Below, piece by piece: positions 40,660 to 49,564 of a stretch of DNA of 64,000 bases. The DNA is taken from contig CAYMCZ010000001.1 of assembly GCA_964389285.1 (NCBI GenBank), positions 186,001 to 250,000 on the forward strand, in the 5' to 3' direction. Below the pieces are notes generated by a model. That model was not told where the DNA came from. It saw only the letters and a program-made list of their open reading frames with translations, and searched no databases. The DNA comes from Alectryocaccobium sp964389285. Lineage in GTDB: Bacteria > Bacillota > Clostridia > Lachnospirales > Lachnospiraceae. Position 1 is the stretch's first letter; every line of letters begins with the position of its first letter. The position numbers and the translations under genes were made by a program.

Positions 40660-41935
40660 TTGAAAATGATCAACGGTTTTGATCTGGAAATGTTGGATTT
40701 TATCAAAGAAAATCCGACGCCCTTTCATCTGATAGCCGCGCAGGCCGACGCCCTTAAAAATGCCGGATTCATACAGCTATACGAAAGCGAAGAATGGGAG
40801 CTTGTCCGTGGCGGAAAGTATTTCGTCACCAGAAACGACTCCTCTCTTATAGCGTTTCGTATTCCAAATGAGACATGGAGCGGATTTGCGATCTGCGCCT
40901 CTCACAGCGACTCCCCCTGTCTTTACGTAAAAGAAAACCCCGATATGGCAGCAGACGGACTGTACGCGAAATTAAATGCGGAACTCTACGGAGGCACGAT
41001 CCGCCATACTTGGTTTGACCGTCCTCTTTCCGTGGGCGGCCGCGTTTGCATAAAAAAAGACGGGGCCATGGAAACCCTGCTCGTAAACACAGACCGCGAT
41101 CTTCTCATGATTCCATCCCTCGCCGTACATATGGACAAATCCGTAAACGACGGAAAAAAAATATACTGTACAGAAAGATCTTCTGCCGATTCTTTCATCA
41201 GACGCTTCGCTCTCTTTTAAAAGCATAATCGCAAAAGAAGCAGGCGTTTCTTCTGATGATATTTTAGGCTTTGATCTTGTAATATACAATCGTCAGCCAT
41301 ACTGCGCATGGGGCGCCAATTCCGAATTTATCTCGAGTCCCCGCCTTGATGACTGCGTATGTTCGTATGCGTCTTTTAAGGCCTTTTTATCCGCTTCCTG
41401 CACAGGCAAAACAGCGGTTCATGCCGTATTTGACAACGAAGAAACAGGCTCTTCCTCCAGACAGGGCGCGGCCTCTACATTTCTGAAAGACACGCTGAAA
41501 AGAATATCATTTTCAAAAGGCTCCGGCGAAAGCGGTTATATGAGGGACGTCGCGGCTTCGTTTATGCTTTCTGCCGACAACGCACACGCTTTTCATCCCA
41601 ATTATCCCGAAAAATGCGACCCGACCAACAGGCCGCTCACCGGCAAAGGAGTCGTGCTTAAATTCAGTGCTGCCAAAAAATACACCACCGACGCACTTAC
41701 GGCCGCAAAGGTTCGGCTTCTGGCCGAAAAAGCCGGCGTGAATATCCAAACCTTTGTCAATCATTCGGACATCCCCGGCGGCTCAACCCTCGGAAATATC
41801 TCCGCAAACCAAATCCCCATCCCCTGTGCGGACATCGGCATCAGCCAGTTTGCGATGCATTCGGCTTATGAAACCTGCGGCAGCGGCGATGCTGAACAGC
41901 TAATGAAGCTTATCCGTGCCGCATATGAAGACTGA
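40660..41935 (+). pseudogene. M18 family aminopeptidase, frameshifted at an A8 run
   Basis: M18 enzymes are cytoplasmic zinc aminopeptidases of about 430 residues, and the two frames together give that length. Frame 1 (from 40660) has the family start, the zinc ligand in CASHSDSPCLYVK and GGTIRHTWFDRPLSVGG, and breaks off at a stop at 41218. Frame 2, already in register from 41162, continues with DLLPIL, FDLVIYNRQ, FDNEETGSSS, and ends with the HSDIPGGSTLG and HSAYETCG motifs. Seven instead of eight A at 41154-41161 would restore the whole protein. It may be a true mutation, a sequencing error, or slippage-corrected expression. The TTG at 40660 has GGAG 5 bases before; ATG 40666 is the alternative. 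Confidence 0.85.
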
Positions 41936-41980
41936 ATAAATCATAAGGCCGGTACACTATGCAAATCGAATCAATATTCT

Positions 41981-42006
41981 GCAGGGAACATCCTCTGCGT
42001 TTTTTT
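41981..42006 (+). terminator. Terminator after the M18 gene
   Basis: GCAGGG (41981-41986) pairs with CTCTGC-type bases (41993-41998, one G-U), followed by GTTTTTTT on the plus strand. The hairpin reaches the converging stop of the hydrolase gene. Confidence 0.5.
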
Positions 42007-42797
42007 CAGTCATTATCTTCCCATTTGTCCTCTGCTTTCATACGCCGTATGCCGGGATCCCTCTCTTCCATGTAGAAGTTTTCAAGTCTGTTTAGAAGTC
42101 CCGTCCCGAACACGGTCGGGATATTATGGGTAGCGTCTTTTAATATTTCACATTCACAGTGATCGTTTATATAAGTCAGCCGTTTTACGCTTTCCACGAT
42201 TTCCGGCCGCTCTTTTTTTCCCGCCATAACAAGCAAAGGGCCACTGAAATTTTCAAATCCCTTTACCGTTTCAAAAGATATTCCGTTATCGACGCTGTTT
42301 CTGACGGTTTCCTCCGTCACTTTTTTAATCTGCCGCACGAAGCTTCTGATATCCTCTTTTGAAAGCGCATTATATTTCGCTATGAATTTGGCAAAAAATG
42401 AAGCCTTCATTTTTTTCAGATCCTGAATATATGCGGGCAGCACTTCGGCGATATATTGCTCTTTCCGGTAAAGCACGGGGCTGATAAGCACGGCCGACCT
42501 GAAAAGCTCCGGCCTTTCGCATATCAGCTTATATACAAGATCGGCTCCGGTGCAAAAGCCCACTATATGAACCGGGGTATATTGTCCATAGCTTTCACAA
42601 AGCTCCAGCAGTTCACTGAAAGCCGTTTCGACCTCAAAATTTCTGTCGGCATCTTCGCCGTATCCCGGCAGCGTAACCGTCACAAGGCGGTATTTCAGAG
42701 CCAGCGGCGCGACATGCCTGTAAGTATTTCCGAAAAACATGCCGCTCACGAGTATTATTGTTTCGTTATTATCAATTCCGATCTCTTCCGTGTACAT
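42006..42797 (-). CDS. Alpha/beta hydrolase with a cysteine nucleophile motif
   Basis: A 263-residue alpha/beta-hydrolase. The oxyanion region ILVSGMFFGN, the LPGYGEDAD loop, the nucleophile elbow VGFCTG (Cys82 where Ser is usual), a late Asp region and the final His in DATHNIPTVFG are visible. Cysteine nucleophiles occur in dienelactone hydrolases and some thioesterases, so the reaction may be of that kind; the substrate is unknown. I start it at ATG 42797, with AAGAGG 6 bases before; the longer reading from 42872 would overlap the upstream gene. It is 11 bp after the flavin oxidoreductase gene and likely in its operon. Confidence 0.75.
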   Translation of the reverse strand: MYTEEIGIDNNETIILVSGMFFGNTYRHVAPLALKYRLVTVTLPGYGEDADRNFEVETAFSELLELCESYGQYTPVHIVGFCTGADLVYKLICERPELFRSAVLISPVLYRKEQYIAEVLPAYIQDLKKMKASFFAKFIAKYNALSKEDIRSFVRQIKKVTEETVRNSVDNGISFETVKGFENFSGPLLVMAGKKERPEIVESVKRLTYINDHCECEILKDATHNIPTVFGTGLLNRLENFYMEERDPGIRRMKAEDKWEDND

Positions 42798-42808
42798 ATA
42801 AGATCCTC

Positions 42809-43906
42809 TTATTTGCTTCTGTAAAACCTTCCATCCATCTCTTTTACGTATCTGGGTTCCTGCACGGCACACTGATGACCGTATGTTTTAAAGCAGCGAA
42901 GGCAGGACATACATGCGGATGGTTTAAAATCCTCCCCGGCCCATCTTGCCACAAGTTCCGGCTCTTTTATCAGAGGTCTTGACAACGAAAAATAATCAAT
43001 ACCCTCATCATTCAGATAATCTTCCATCCTGCCTACGGTACGGAAACCGCCGGTAAGAATAAGGGGACAGCTCACGTTTTCCCTGATATCTTTCGCAAGC
43101 GGCAGAAAATAGCCTTCGTTGCGCGCTGCCATTATATTTGCGGGAATAACGCCGTTGCTGCTTATTTCAATTGCGTCAATACCGTGTTTCTCAAGCAGGG
43201 CGCAGCCCTTTACGCAGTCGGGATCGGCTTTTGAATTCACTTTCAGTTCACCCGCATTTACCTTTGCCAGTACCGGCATTTCCGGAATTTCTTTTTTTAT
43301 GGCGTCAATTATTTCGGTTATTATCCGATATCTGTTTTCCAAAGAGCCGCCGTAATCGTCGGTTCTTTTGTTTATATGGATATTTGTAAAAGCATCCAGC
43401 AAAAATCCATGGGCGCAGTGAAGCTGTACCCCGTCGAATCCCGCTTTTTTCGCCCTTTTCGCTGCTTCCGTAAAAAGAGCTTTTATCGTATTGATATCTT
43501 CATGCGTCATATCCGCGGGATCAATGCATATTATGTCTTCGTCTTTTGAATCGGGCGTCGCAAGAGTCCCCGTGCTTTTGTCTTTTAAATATACGCCCAT
43601 TCCGAGCTGAGGAATGACCGGACAGCCGTGTCCGTGCATGATATCCGCGAGCTTTTTGTATTCTTCGATCACATCGTCATTTGACAGTTTCAAAAGACCG
43701 GTTTTTCTGTAGTCGAGCGGGGCCACGCCGGTAAATCCGAGTATCACCATCCCCACGCCGCCCTTTGCGAGATCGGCGTTAAGATCCAAAAAATCCTCCG
43801 GAATATGCCCGTATTCATCGGCAAGGTTTACGTCCGTAGCCGCCCTGATAATGCGGTTTTTAAGTTTAATGCTTCCAATATTCGTTTGATCAAAAAGAGT
43901 GTGCAT
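42809..43906 (-). CDS. Old-yellow-enzyme-type NADH:flavin oxidoreductase
   Basis: A 365-residue FMN-binding TIM barrel of the OYE/BaiH/2,4-dienoyl-CoA reductase group. Landmarks are the N-terminal IKLKNRIIRAAT, the catalytic HCAHGFLLDAFTN, and the FMN-phosphate region ILTGGFRTV with DYFSLSRPLIKEP. The tail has four cysteines (332, 335, 338, 346) in the place of the iron-sulfur site of the longer enzymes, but the C-terminal FAD/NAD domain is absent. It probably reduces an activated C=C bond; the substrate is unknown. It sits between the serine acetyltransferase and hydrolase genes, all on the minus strand. Confidence 0.87.
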   Translation of the reverse strand: MHTLFDQTNIGSIKLKNRIIRAATDVNLADEYGHIPEDFLDLNADLAKGGVGMVILGFTGVAPLDYRKTGLLKLSNDDVIEEYKKLADIMHGHGCPVIPQLGMGVYLKDKSTGTLATPDSKDEDIICIDPADMTHEDINTIKALFTEAAKRAKKAGFDGVQLHCAHGFLLDAFTNIHINKRTDDYGGSLENRYRIITEIIDAIKKEIPEMPVLAKVNAGELKVNSKADPDCVKGCALLEKHGIDAIEISSNGVIPANIMAARNEGYFLPLAKDIRENVSCPLILTGGFRTVGRMEDYLNDEGIDYFSLSRPLIKEPELVARWAGEDFKPSACMSCLRCFKTYGHQCAVQEPRYVKEMDGRFYRSK

Positions 43907-43930
43907 AATATTTTGCCTCCAAAATATTTT

Positions 43931-44737
43931 TCAGATCAGATCATGTTTTTCATGCTTTTTCACATGTCTCTGATCGGGCGATTTGATAGTCACCATGGTT
44001 CCTGCCGGCACCGAAGATGTGATCCACGTGTTTCCGCCTATGACCGCGTCATTGCCTATATGGGTATCGCCGCCCAGCACCGTGGCTCCCGCGTAAATCA
44101 CTACCCGGTCTCCTATATCGGGATGGCGCTTGATCCCCTTTACCAGAACCCCGTCGTCTCCGGCCTCAAAGCTTTTTGCGCCCAGCGTCACATGCTGGTA
44201 CAGCTTTACGTGCTCGCCTATCACGGTTGTCTCACCTATTACAACGCCGGTTCCGTGATCAATGAAGAAATAATCTCCCACCGTCGCGCCGGGATGTATG
44301 TCGATACCGGTCATGTGGTGCATACGCTCCGTGATCATACGGGGAATGATCGGGACTTTCATGACATAAAGCTCGTGCGCCAGCCTGAACGCGCTGATGG
44401 CCTTAAACCCCGGATATGCGAGAATGATCTCGTCCTCACCCGTAGCCGCCGGATCCCCTTCGTACGCGGCACGGATATCGGTAAATATTACCCTCCTTAA
44501 TTCCGGAAGCCGCTCCATGATGTTTTTTACTATCTGCCTGTTATCATAAGACTCATTTGAAACATATTCGAGAGCCTTGTACAAAAGCTTTTTCGTAACT
44601 TCGTTATAATACCGCTCTTTTTCACAGTTGCTTCTGAATTTTTCGTCGTCCGATCCGAAATATTCGGGAAACATTGCCGTAAAAAAAGCATCCAGGAATT
44701 CACGGACAGTTTTTTCCATTCCGACATAATTTTTCAT
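43931..44737 (-). CDS. cysE: Serine O-acetyltransferase
   Basis: Makes O-acetylserine from serine and acetyl-CoA, the first step of cysteine synthesis. The protein has 268 residues from the ATG at 44737, which has AAGGA 7-8 bases before; longer readings lack a site. An N-terminal helical domain is followed by the left-handed beta-helix with GIDIHPGATVGDYFFIDHGTGVVIGETT (catalytic His) and the closing KRHPDIGDRVVIYAGATVLGG turn. It resembles the longer anaerobe type (SAT with about 120 residues before the helix). The neighbours do not belong to cysteine synthesis. Confidence 0.9.
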   Translation of the reverse strand: MKNYVGMEKTVREFLDAFFTAMFPEYFGSDDEKFRSNCEKERYYNEVTKKLLYKALEYVSNESYDNRQIVKNIMERLPELRRVIFTDIRAAYEGDPAATGEDEIILAYPGFKAISAFRLAHELYVMKVPIIPRMITERMHHMTGIDIHPGATVGDYFFIDHGTGVVIGETTVIGEHVKLYQHVTLGAKSFEAGDDGVLVKGIKRHPDIGDRVVIYAGATVLGGDTHIGNDAVIGGNTWITSSVPAGTMVTIKSPDQRHVKKHEKHDLI

Positions 44738-44874
44738 TTCTTGTTCCTTGCAGTTTTCTTTTATTATGCACAAATAATAAGCACTGATTTTTGCAGCCAT
44801 ACGTAAAATCCGCCCTCGGCTGCCTGCCGTCAACTGTTTTTCAGATCAGTTATCAGGCGGCGCGTGGCCGGCGG

Positions 44875-46377
44875 TCAGTCGTTGTATTCCGGCGCCATGG
44901 CCTTATCGAAAATATCGGTGACTTCTTTTCCGGGAGCTTTTGTAACCAGGGTAACAATAATCGAAACCAGAAAGCCGCAGATAAAGCCGGGCAGGAGTTC
45001 ATATACGCCCGTCCATGACATGCAGAACAGCCATATTATATCCACAACCGCGCCCGCGATAACGCCCGCGCACGCCCCAACGTAATTAAATCTTCTCCAG
45101 AAAAGGGTCAGGATAATTACCGGGCCGAAAGCCGCTCCGAAAATTCCCCACGCATTTTCAACCATGTTCATGATCGCCTGAGCGCCGGAGCCTTTTGAAG
45201 ACGCTATGAAAAATGCTATTATCGAAATAATAACCACCGTGATCCTGCCTAGCCAGAGCATTTCCCTGTCCGAAGCTTTTTTACGGAAAACGGGTTTGTA
45301 TATGTCAGATGTAAACGAGCTTGAAGCTACCAAAAGCTGCGAATCGGCAGTCGAAACAGAAGCCGCCATGATCGCCGCGAGCAGGATGCCCGCTATGGCA
45401 GGCGGGAAGAATTTGCGCGCCATTGCGATAAACACGGTCTTTTGCATGCCGAACGGAAGCAGCTCGTCTGCCATAATCATACGCGCAAAGTATGCCACAA
45501 GGCAGGCTCCCGTTATGGAAAGCACCACCCAGATAATGGCGATTGCTGCCGATTTTTTAACCATAGACGGTTTTTTAATGGACATGAAGCGCACGATGAT
45601 ATGCGGCATGCCGAAATATCCGAGACCCCACGCCAGACCCGAAGCCACGTCCTGCCAGGACGCGCTGAGTATGCCGGTGCCGAAGTCACACAATACCTGC
45701 GCTCCCGAAGCATCCGTATAGGTATATACCGTTTGCAGCGCGCTTACGTCCAGATTTTGAGTCGCAACCACGATAATGGGCACGGCAAGAAGCGCTATGA
45801 GCATCAGGATGCCCTGGAAAAAGTCCGTCCAGCACACCACGGTAAATCCGCCCAAAAATGTATATCCTATGATGATGAGGGCAAATATAAGCATCGCCAA
45901 CTGCTCTGACATATTCGGGAAAATCATTGTAAACACCGAGGTTCCCGCAACAAATGCAGAGGCAACATAAACCGTAAACGCCACCAGGAAAATGAGCGCG
46001 CGCACGATCTGAAGCGCCTTGCTCTTTGAAGCGAAACGGTTTGTCAGATACTGGGGAACCGTAATTGAATCCCCCGCGACTTTACTGAATTTTCTGAGCC
46101 TTTGAGCGCATAAAATCCAGTTTGCCGCCGTACCTATGGCAAGCCCTATACCGATCCAGATCTGTCCGAAACCGAATGCCAGTATGGATCCGGGAAGCCC
46201 CATAAGCAGCCAGGCCGACATGTCCGACGCCTGAGCCGACATGGCGGTAACCCACGGCCCCATCGACCTTCCTCCGAGGAAATAGTCCATTTCATTTTTG
46301 TTTTTTCCTTTAATGAAAAAGACAAGACCCACAAAGAACAGGACTATGAAGTAGGCCAGAAAAATAATCATTTCCAA
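44875..46377 (-). CDS. putP: Sodium/proline symporter family protein (PutP-like)
   Basis: A 13-helix sodium:solute symporter of 500 residues. The PutP features are clear: YFLGGRSMGPWVTAMSAQASDMSAWLLMGLPG near the start, TVPQYLTNRF, TFLGGFTVVCWTDFFQG, FGMPHIIVRFMSIKKP, and the sodium-site helix MAASVSTADSQLLVASSSFTSD. Proline uptake is the usual role, which is inferred from similarity. I start at TTG 46377 because AGAAGG is 10 bases before; ATG 46371 and TTG 46404 are alternatives. It is not closely linked to other transport genes. Confidence 0.9.
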   Translation of the reverse strand: MEMIIFLAYFIVLFFVGLVFFIKGKNKNEMDYFLGGRSMGPWVTAMSAQASDMSAWLLMGLPGSILAFGFGQIWIGIGLAIGTAANWILCAQRLRKFSKVAGDSITVPQYLTNRFASKSKALQIVRALIFLVAFTVYVASAFVAGTSVFTMIFPNMSEQLAMLIFALIIIGYTFLGGFTVVCWTDFFQGILMLIALLAVPIIVVATQNLDVSALQTVYTYTDASGAQVLCDFGTGILSASWQDVASGLAWGLGYFGMPHIIVRFMSIKKPSMVKKSAAIAIIWVVLSITGACLVAYFARMIMADELLPFGMQKTVFIAMARKFFPPAIAGILLAAIMAASVSTADSQLLVASSSFTSDIYKPVFRKKASDREMLWLGRITVVIISIIAFFIASSKGSGAQAIMNMVENAWGIFGAAFGPVIILTLFWRRFNYVGACAGVIAGAVVDIIWLFCMSWTGVYELLPGFICGFLVSIIVTLVTKAPGKEVTDIFDKAMAPEYND

Positions 46378-46481
46378 AGTAAATACACCTTCTCTCTTCT
46401 CCAAAATTAACGTTGCTATTCTATCATATTATTTTATTTAATAAAATACCTATTATGATTTTCAAACGTTTTTATAAATAT

Positions 46482-46901
46482 TCACTTTCCCGCTTTTGCG
46501 ACGCGGGCTCCGCTGAACATGGCAAGGGCTACTCTTTTCCCGTTTTCATCATTCATTTCAACCTGATAAACACAGCTCGTCTTTCCGTTTCGAACAGGTC
46601 TTGCCGTCGCCTCTATATATTCGCCCGATACCGGCTCCAGATAATAAATGCTGCCCTCAGAGGTTACGGTAGTTCCCATATTTTCCGGATTCCGGCCGTT
46701 TGCCGCCACGGCAAACGTAAAATCCGCCAGCGTAAACAAAACGCCGCCCATAACAAAACCTCTGGCGTTTTTATGTATTTCCTCAAGCCTTATGCTGCAT
46801 CTGGCATAATCTTCGGTCACTTCATCTATCATGATGCCGGCCGCTTCCGCCGCAAATCTGTCATTCAAAAAAAACTCTCTTATTTTATTCAGCTCCGTCA
46901 A
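46482..46901 (-). CDS. PaaI-family hotdog-fold thioesterase
   Basis: A 139-residue hotdog-fold acyl-CoA thioesterase. The HKNARGFVMGGVLFTLADFTFAVAAN stretch carries the helix and catalytic Asp60 typical of PaaI proteins. It likely forms a tetramer that cleaves aryl- or acyl-CoA; the substrate is unknown. The start is TTG at 46901 with GGAGG 9 bases upstream. It stands alone between putP and a membrane-protein gene transcribed the other way. Confidence 0.85.
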   Translation of the reverse strand: MTELNKIREFFLNDRFAAEAAGIMIDEVTEDYARCSIRLEEIHKNARGFVMGGVLFTLADFTFAVAANGRNPENMGTTVTSEGSIYYLEPVSGEYIEATARPVRNGKTSCVYQVEMNDENGKRVALAMFSGARVAKAGK

Positions 46902-47008
46902 AATAATTATCCTCCGTATTCAAATCTTTTAATTGAAATCTTGACAAATTGTCATTAATAAAGAAATATAAAAACAAATAAAGAATTCCAAACCACCGAG
47001 GAGCCGCC

Positions 47009-47584
47009 ATGCCTTCAATCATACTGAACATCATCATAATCATCCTGGAGATTCGTGCGCTCACACTTTGCTTCCCCGAAAGAAAATTGAAGATGCTGAT
47101 ATTTTACACGCAGATATCCAACATGATCACGACAGTTTCATCCGTCATGCTGCTGATCGCAGGGCAGCAGGATTTTGTAACGCCCGTCCGCTATCTCGGC
47201 ACCTGCATGATGGTCATGACCTTTTTCGTGACGGTCTGCGTCCTCGTTCCGATGGGCGGTGACCCGAAAATGCTGCTGTGGTCAAAATCCGGTCTGATCC
47301 TCCACATCCTCTGTCCGGCTCTTACGACAGTCTCTTTCCTGTTCTTTGAAAAACAAGTCGGATGGGAAATGCTGCTGCTTCCGGTAGGCGTCACACTCGC
47401 CTACGGCCTCATTATGATAATCCTGAACGCCGCCCGCCTCGTCGAAGGGCCATATCCCTTCTTCTGGGTCTACAAGCAAACCGTTTCCAAGACCATTCTG
47501 TGGATCCTGGCACTGCTCGGCGTAATAACCGGACTCTCGGCCCTTGTATGCCTGATCAAAAGTTATCTCCTCTATATTGTTTAA
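47009..47584 (+). CDS. Six-helix membrane protein (Pr6Pr/FAR-17a-like)
   Basis: A 191-residue protein with six hydrophobic helices and short loops: IYTQISNM near the second helix, GLILHILCPALTTVSFLFFEK in the middle and GPYPFFWVYKQ between helices five and six. The His in HILCP and the PFFWVY motif recall the Pr6Pr/FAR-17a/AIG1-like group. Function is unknown. GAGG lies before the ATG. Confidence 0.68.
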   Translation: MPSIILNIIIIILEIRALTLCFPERKLKMLIFYTQISNMITTVSSVMLLIAGQQDFVTPVRYLGTCMMVMTFFVTVCVLVPMGGDPKMLLWSKSGLILHILCPALTTVSFLFFEKQVGWEMLLLPVGVTLAYGLIMIILNAARLVEGPYPFFWVYKQTVSKTILWILALLGVITGLSALVCLIKSYLLYIV

Positions 47585-47605
47585 ATTTCGCTGTCAAATA
47601 CGATC

Positions 47606-48187
47606 TTATTTTCTCTTCTTCCTCAGTTTCAGCTCGATCCCTTTTTCATTTGCAATTTCCCGCAGTCTGCCTGAGATGTACTTCGCTTTATCTTTAATCG
47701 GCATCTCCGATACAAGCCGGCTGCCTTCATCCAAAACTTTCTTTATATCATCGATACCGAGAAGATTCACCGCAAGGCAGAACAGCGTTTTTTCCCTGCC
47801 GGAATTGTATTCGTTAAGCAGTGTATCAAGCAGGTTCACCTTTTTTGATTGCTCCTTTGTGTACGCTTCAATACCGATCTCTTTTGCCTTCATCATATCT
47901 GTTTTCTGATGAAGATGTGTCATAAAGGAATCATACTCATTGACATGGTCATATAACCCGCAAGGATATTCGGGACACTGAAAACAATATTCTACACCAT
48001 GTTCCATTCCGCAGCGGGCGATTTTGCATGGCCTGTTTCCATGTCCGCATCCCGGACAATGACCGCCAAGTCTCATGGTGCACAAACCGCAATTAAGCCC
48101 GCACATGGAAAACAGCGGATTATTCCGTTTAAAGCTGTCCGTTTCTTTTTCCTTAATCCCATTCAATAATGGTTCATACTTACTCAT
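47606..48187 (-). CDS. DUF3795 cysteine-rich protein
   Basis: A 193-residue protein. The first 80 residues have ten cysteines (Cys29, 33, 36, 44, 47, 54, 59, 68, 71 and 76) in the MCGLNCGLC...CPGC...C pattern of DUF3795, probably binding zinc or an iron-sulfur cluster. The rest is helical with basic C-terminal residues. The start is the ATG at 48187, with GGGAAAG before; a GTG 12 bases upstream is possible. Function is not known for the family. Confidence 0.75.
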   Translation of the reverse strand: MSKYEPLLNGIKEKETDSFKRNNPLFSMCGLNCGLCTMRLGGHCPGCGHGNRPCKIARCGMEHGVEYCFQCPEYPCGLYDHVNEYDSFMTHLHQKTDMMKAKEIGIEAYTKEQSKKVNLLDTLLNEYNSGREKTLFCLAVNLLGIDDIKKVLDEGSRLVSEMPIKDKAKYISGRLREIANEKGIELKLRKKRK

Positions 48188-48228
48188 ATACTTTCCCACA
48201 CTATATCCGTTCTTATACAGCAGTGGTT

Positions 48229-48330
48229 TTAATCCACCTTGCGTGACATAAGAACTATTGTCTCCACATGGCTTGGGACAACAAGTTTGATATTACGATC
48301 CTCGCCGTCATGGCGAACATGTCGACAGAC
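48229..48330 (-). pseudogene. Fragment resembling the C-terminus of an RlmD/RumA-type methyltransferase
   Basis: On the minus strand a frame ending at 48229 reads LVVPSHVETIVLMSRKVD before its stop. This is close to the real rlmD end at 50683 (VHVETVVLMTRG). Just upstream, in another frame, VDMF recalls the VDMF of the same tail. No complete gene surrounds it, so it looks like the remnant of a second copy. It is short, so the assignment is tentative. Confidence 0.35.
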
Positions 48331-48347
48331 AGATAGTTGTCTGTATC

Positions 48348-48983
48348 TTAAATCCTGTTTAATCTCGCTCCCAAAGAGAACGCTTCTTCCAGATCATGGG
48401 GAAACTGTTCTTCCCGCATTTTTTTCTTGTGTTCTTCATTAAAACCTGCCATGCTGTATTTGCTGTAGTCCTTGACCTGAAGTGTATCGCAGCACGGATA
48501 AATCTCCATAGAGCCGTTCAGCCCATTAAGTGGTTCCAGCTGTCTCGCCATTGATTCCTTATACCATTTCTCATAAATGTCTTTTCCGGCATTCATGGTG
48601 AGGATCACACCAACATTCACCTTTCCATGAAAATAGTTGGAATAGTCATCATATGAGAGAGCACAGAAGTGAAGGCGCTCCATGAGTGCATACACCTGAC
48701 TGGTGATGTTTCCTAAATAATTCGGCGAGCCGATAATAAGGGCGTCCGCAGCAAAAATCCGGTCAATCACTGGAGACAGATCGTCCTTCCAGAAACATTT
48801 GCAGCGTTCTGCCTCTCTCCGCTTGCAGGCCATACAACTTCTGCAGCCGGTATAGGTAAGATCGTATAGATCTATGTATTCCGTTTCTGCCCCTACGGAC
48901 TCCGCTCCCTTTTTCGCTTCTTTGAGTAAAAGTGCAGTGTTCCAGTTCTTTCTGGGGCTTCCGTTTAGTATTATCGTTCTCAT
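48348..48983 (-). CDS. Flavodoxin-family NAD(P)H-dependent oxidoreductase
   Basis: A 211-residue FMN-binding flavodoxin-like reductase. The phosphate loop ILNGSPRKNWNT, the cysteine-rich CRSCMACKRREAERCKC segment (family feature) and the ring-binding IIGSPNYLGNITSQVYALMERL are present. Such iron-sulfur flavoprotein-like enzymes transfer electrons to quinones or xenobiotics. The start is the ATG at 48983 with GAGG 9-10 bases before. It is 10 bp after the acetyltransferase gene, so both are in one operon with the rhodanese gene. Confidence 0.85.
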   Translation of the reverse strand: MRTIILNGSPRKNWNTALLLKEAKKGAESVGAETEYIDLYDLTYTGCRSCMACKRREAERCKCFWKDDLSPVIDRIFAADALIIGSPNYLGNITSQVYALMERLHFCALSYDDYSNYFHGKVNVGVILTMNAGKDIYEKWYKESMARQLEPLNGLNGSMEIYPCCDTLQVKDYSKYSMAGFNEEHKKKMREEQFPHDLEEAFSLGARLNRI

Positions 48984-48993
48984 TATCTCCACC

Positions 48994-49563
48994 TCACAAA
49001 TCGATTCTTTTCAAGACCTTCGCCGGAACGCCGCCTACAATCATTTCCGCCGGAACATCCTTCGTTACCACTGCTCCGGCAGCCACAACAGCATGATCTC
49101 CAATCGTGACACCTGCTATGACCGTTGCATTCGCGCCGATCCATACGCCTTTTCCAATGTGAATTGGTGCTGGATGGAGTTGTTGTCTCTTCTTCGGATC
49201 CAGATCATGGTTTAAAGTGGCAAGGACTGTGCCGTGGCCGATCAATGCACCGTCCCCGATGACAATACCGCCCTGATCTTGAAACTTACACCCGGCATTG
49301 ATAAAGACATCCTTGCCGATAGAGATGTTCTTTCCAAAGTCCGTATAAAACGGCGGAAACAGGCCGAAGTTCCCTTCGATCGGTTTCCCGATCAGTTCTT
49401 CAAATAGCGCCTTGAGTTCCTCCGGTTCATGATACTTTGTGTTGATCTCCATCGTTATCTTCTGTGCCTCACGCGAATAGAAACGCATCAACTCTATCGC
49501 CTCAGGATTCTCACCAATCGTATCGCTCTCATTGAAGTATTTCAGTAATTCTTTCAGGTTCAT
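48994..49563 (-). CDS. Sugar O-acetyltransferase (maltose/galactoside type)
   Basis: A 189-residue hexapeptide-repeat acetyltransferase of the LacA/Maa type: N-terminal helical part with KALFEELIGKPI, FYTDFGKNISIGKDVFINAGCKFQD, the catalytic-His region TVLATLNHDLDPKKR and the closing GGVPAKVLKRI. It moves acetyl from acetyl-CoA to sugars or sugar-like xenobiotics. It begins one base after the rhodanese lipoprotein gene stop, so the two are coupled. Confidence 0.88.
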   Translation of the reverse strand: MNLKELLKYFNESDTIGENPEAIELMRFYSREAQKITMEINTKYHEPEELKALFEELIGKPIEGNFGLFPPFYTDFGKNISIGKDVFINAGCKFQDQGGIVIGDGALIGHGTVLATLNHDLDPKKRQQLHPAPIHIGKGVWIGANATVIAGVTIGDHAVVAAGAVVTKDVPAEMIVGGVPAKVLKRIDL

Positions 49564-49564
49564 T

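Noticed and set aside
44738..44874. Possible T-box or cysteine-responsive leader before the serine acetyltransferase gene
   Set aside because: No T-box core sequence, specifier stem or clear antiterminator could be found in the 137 bp.
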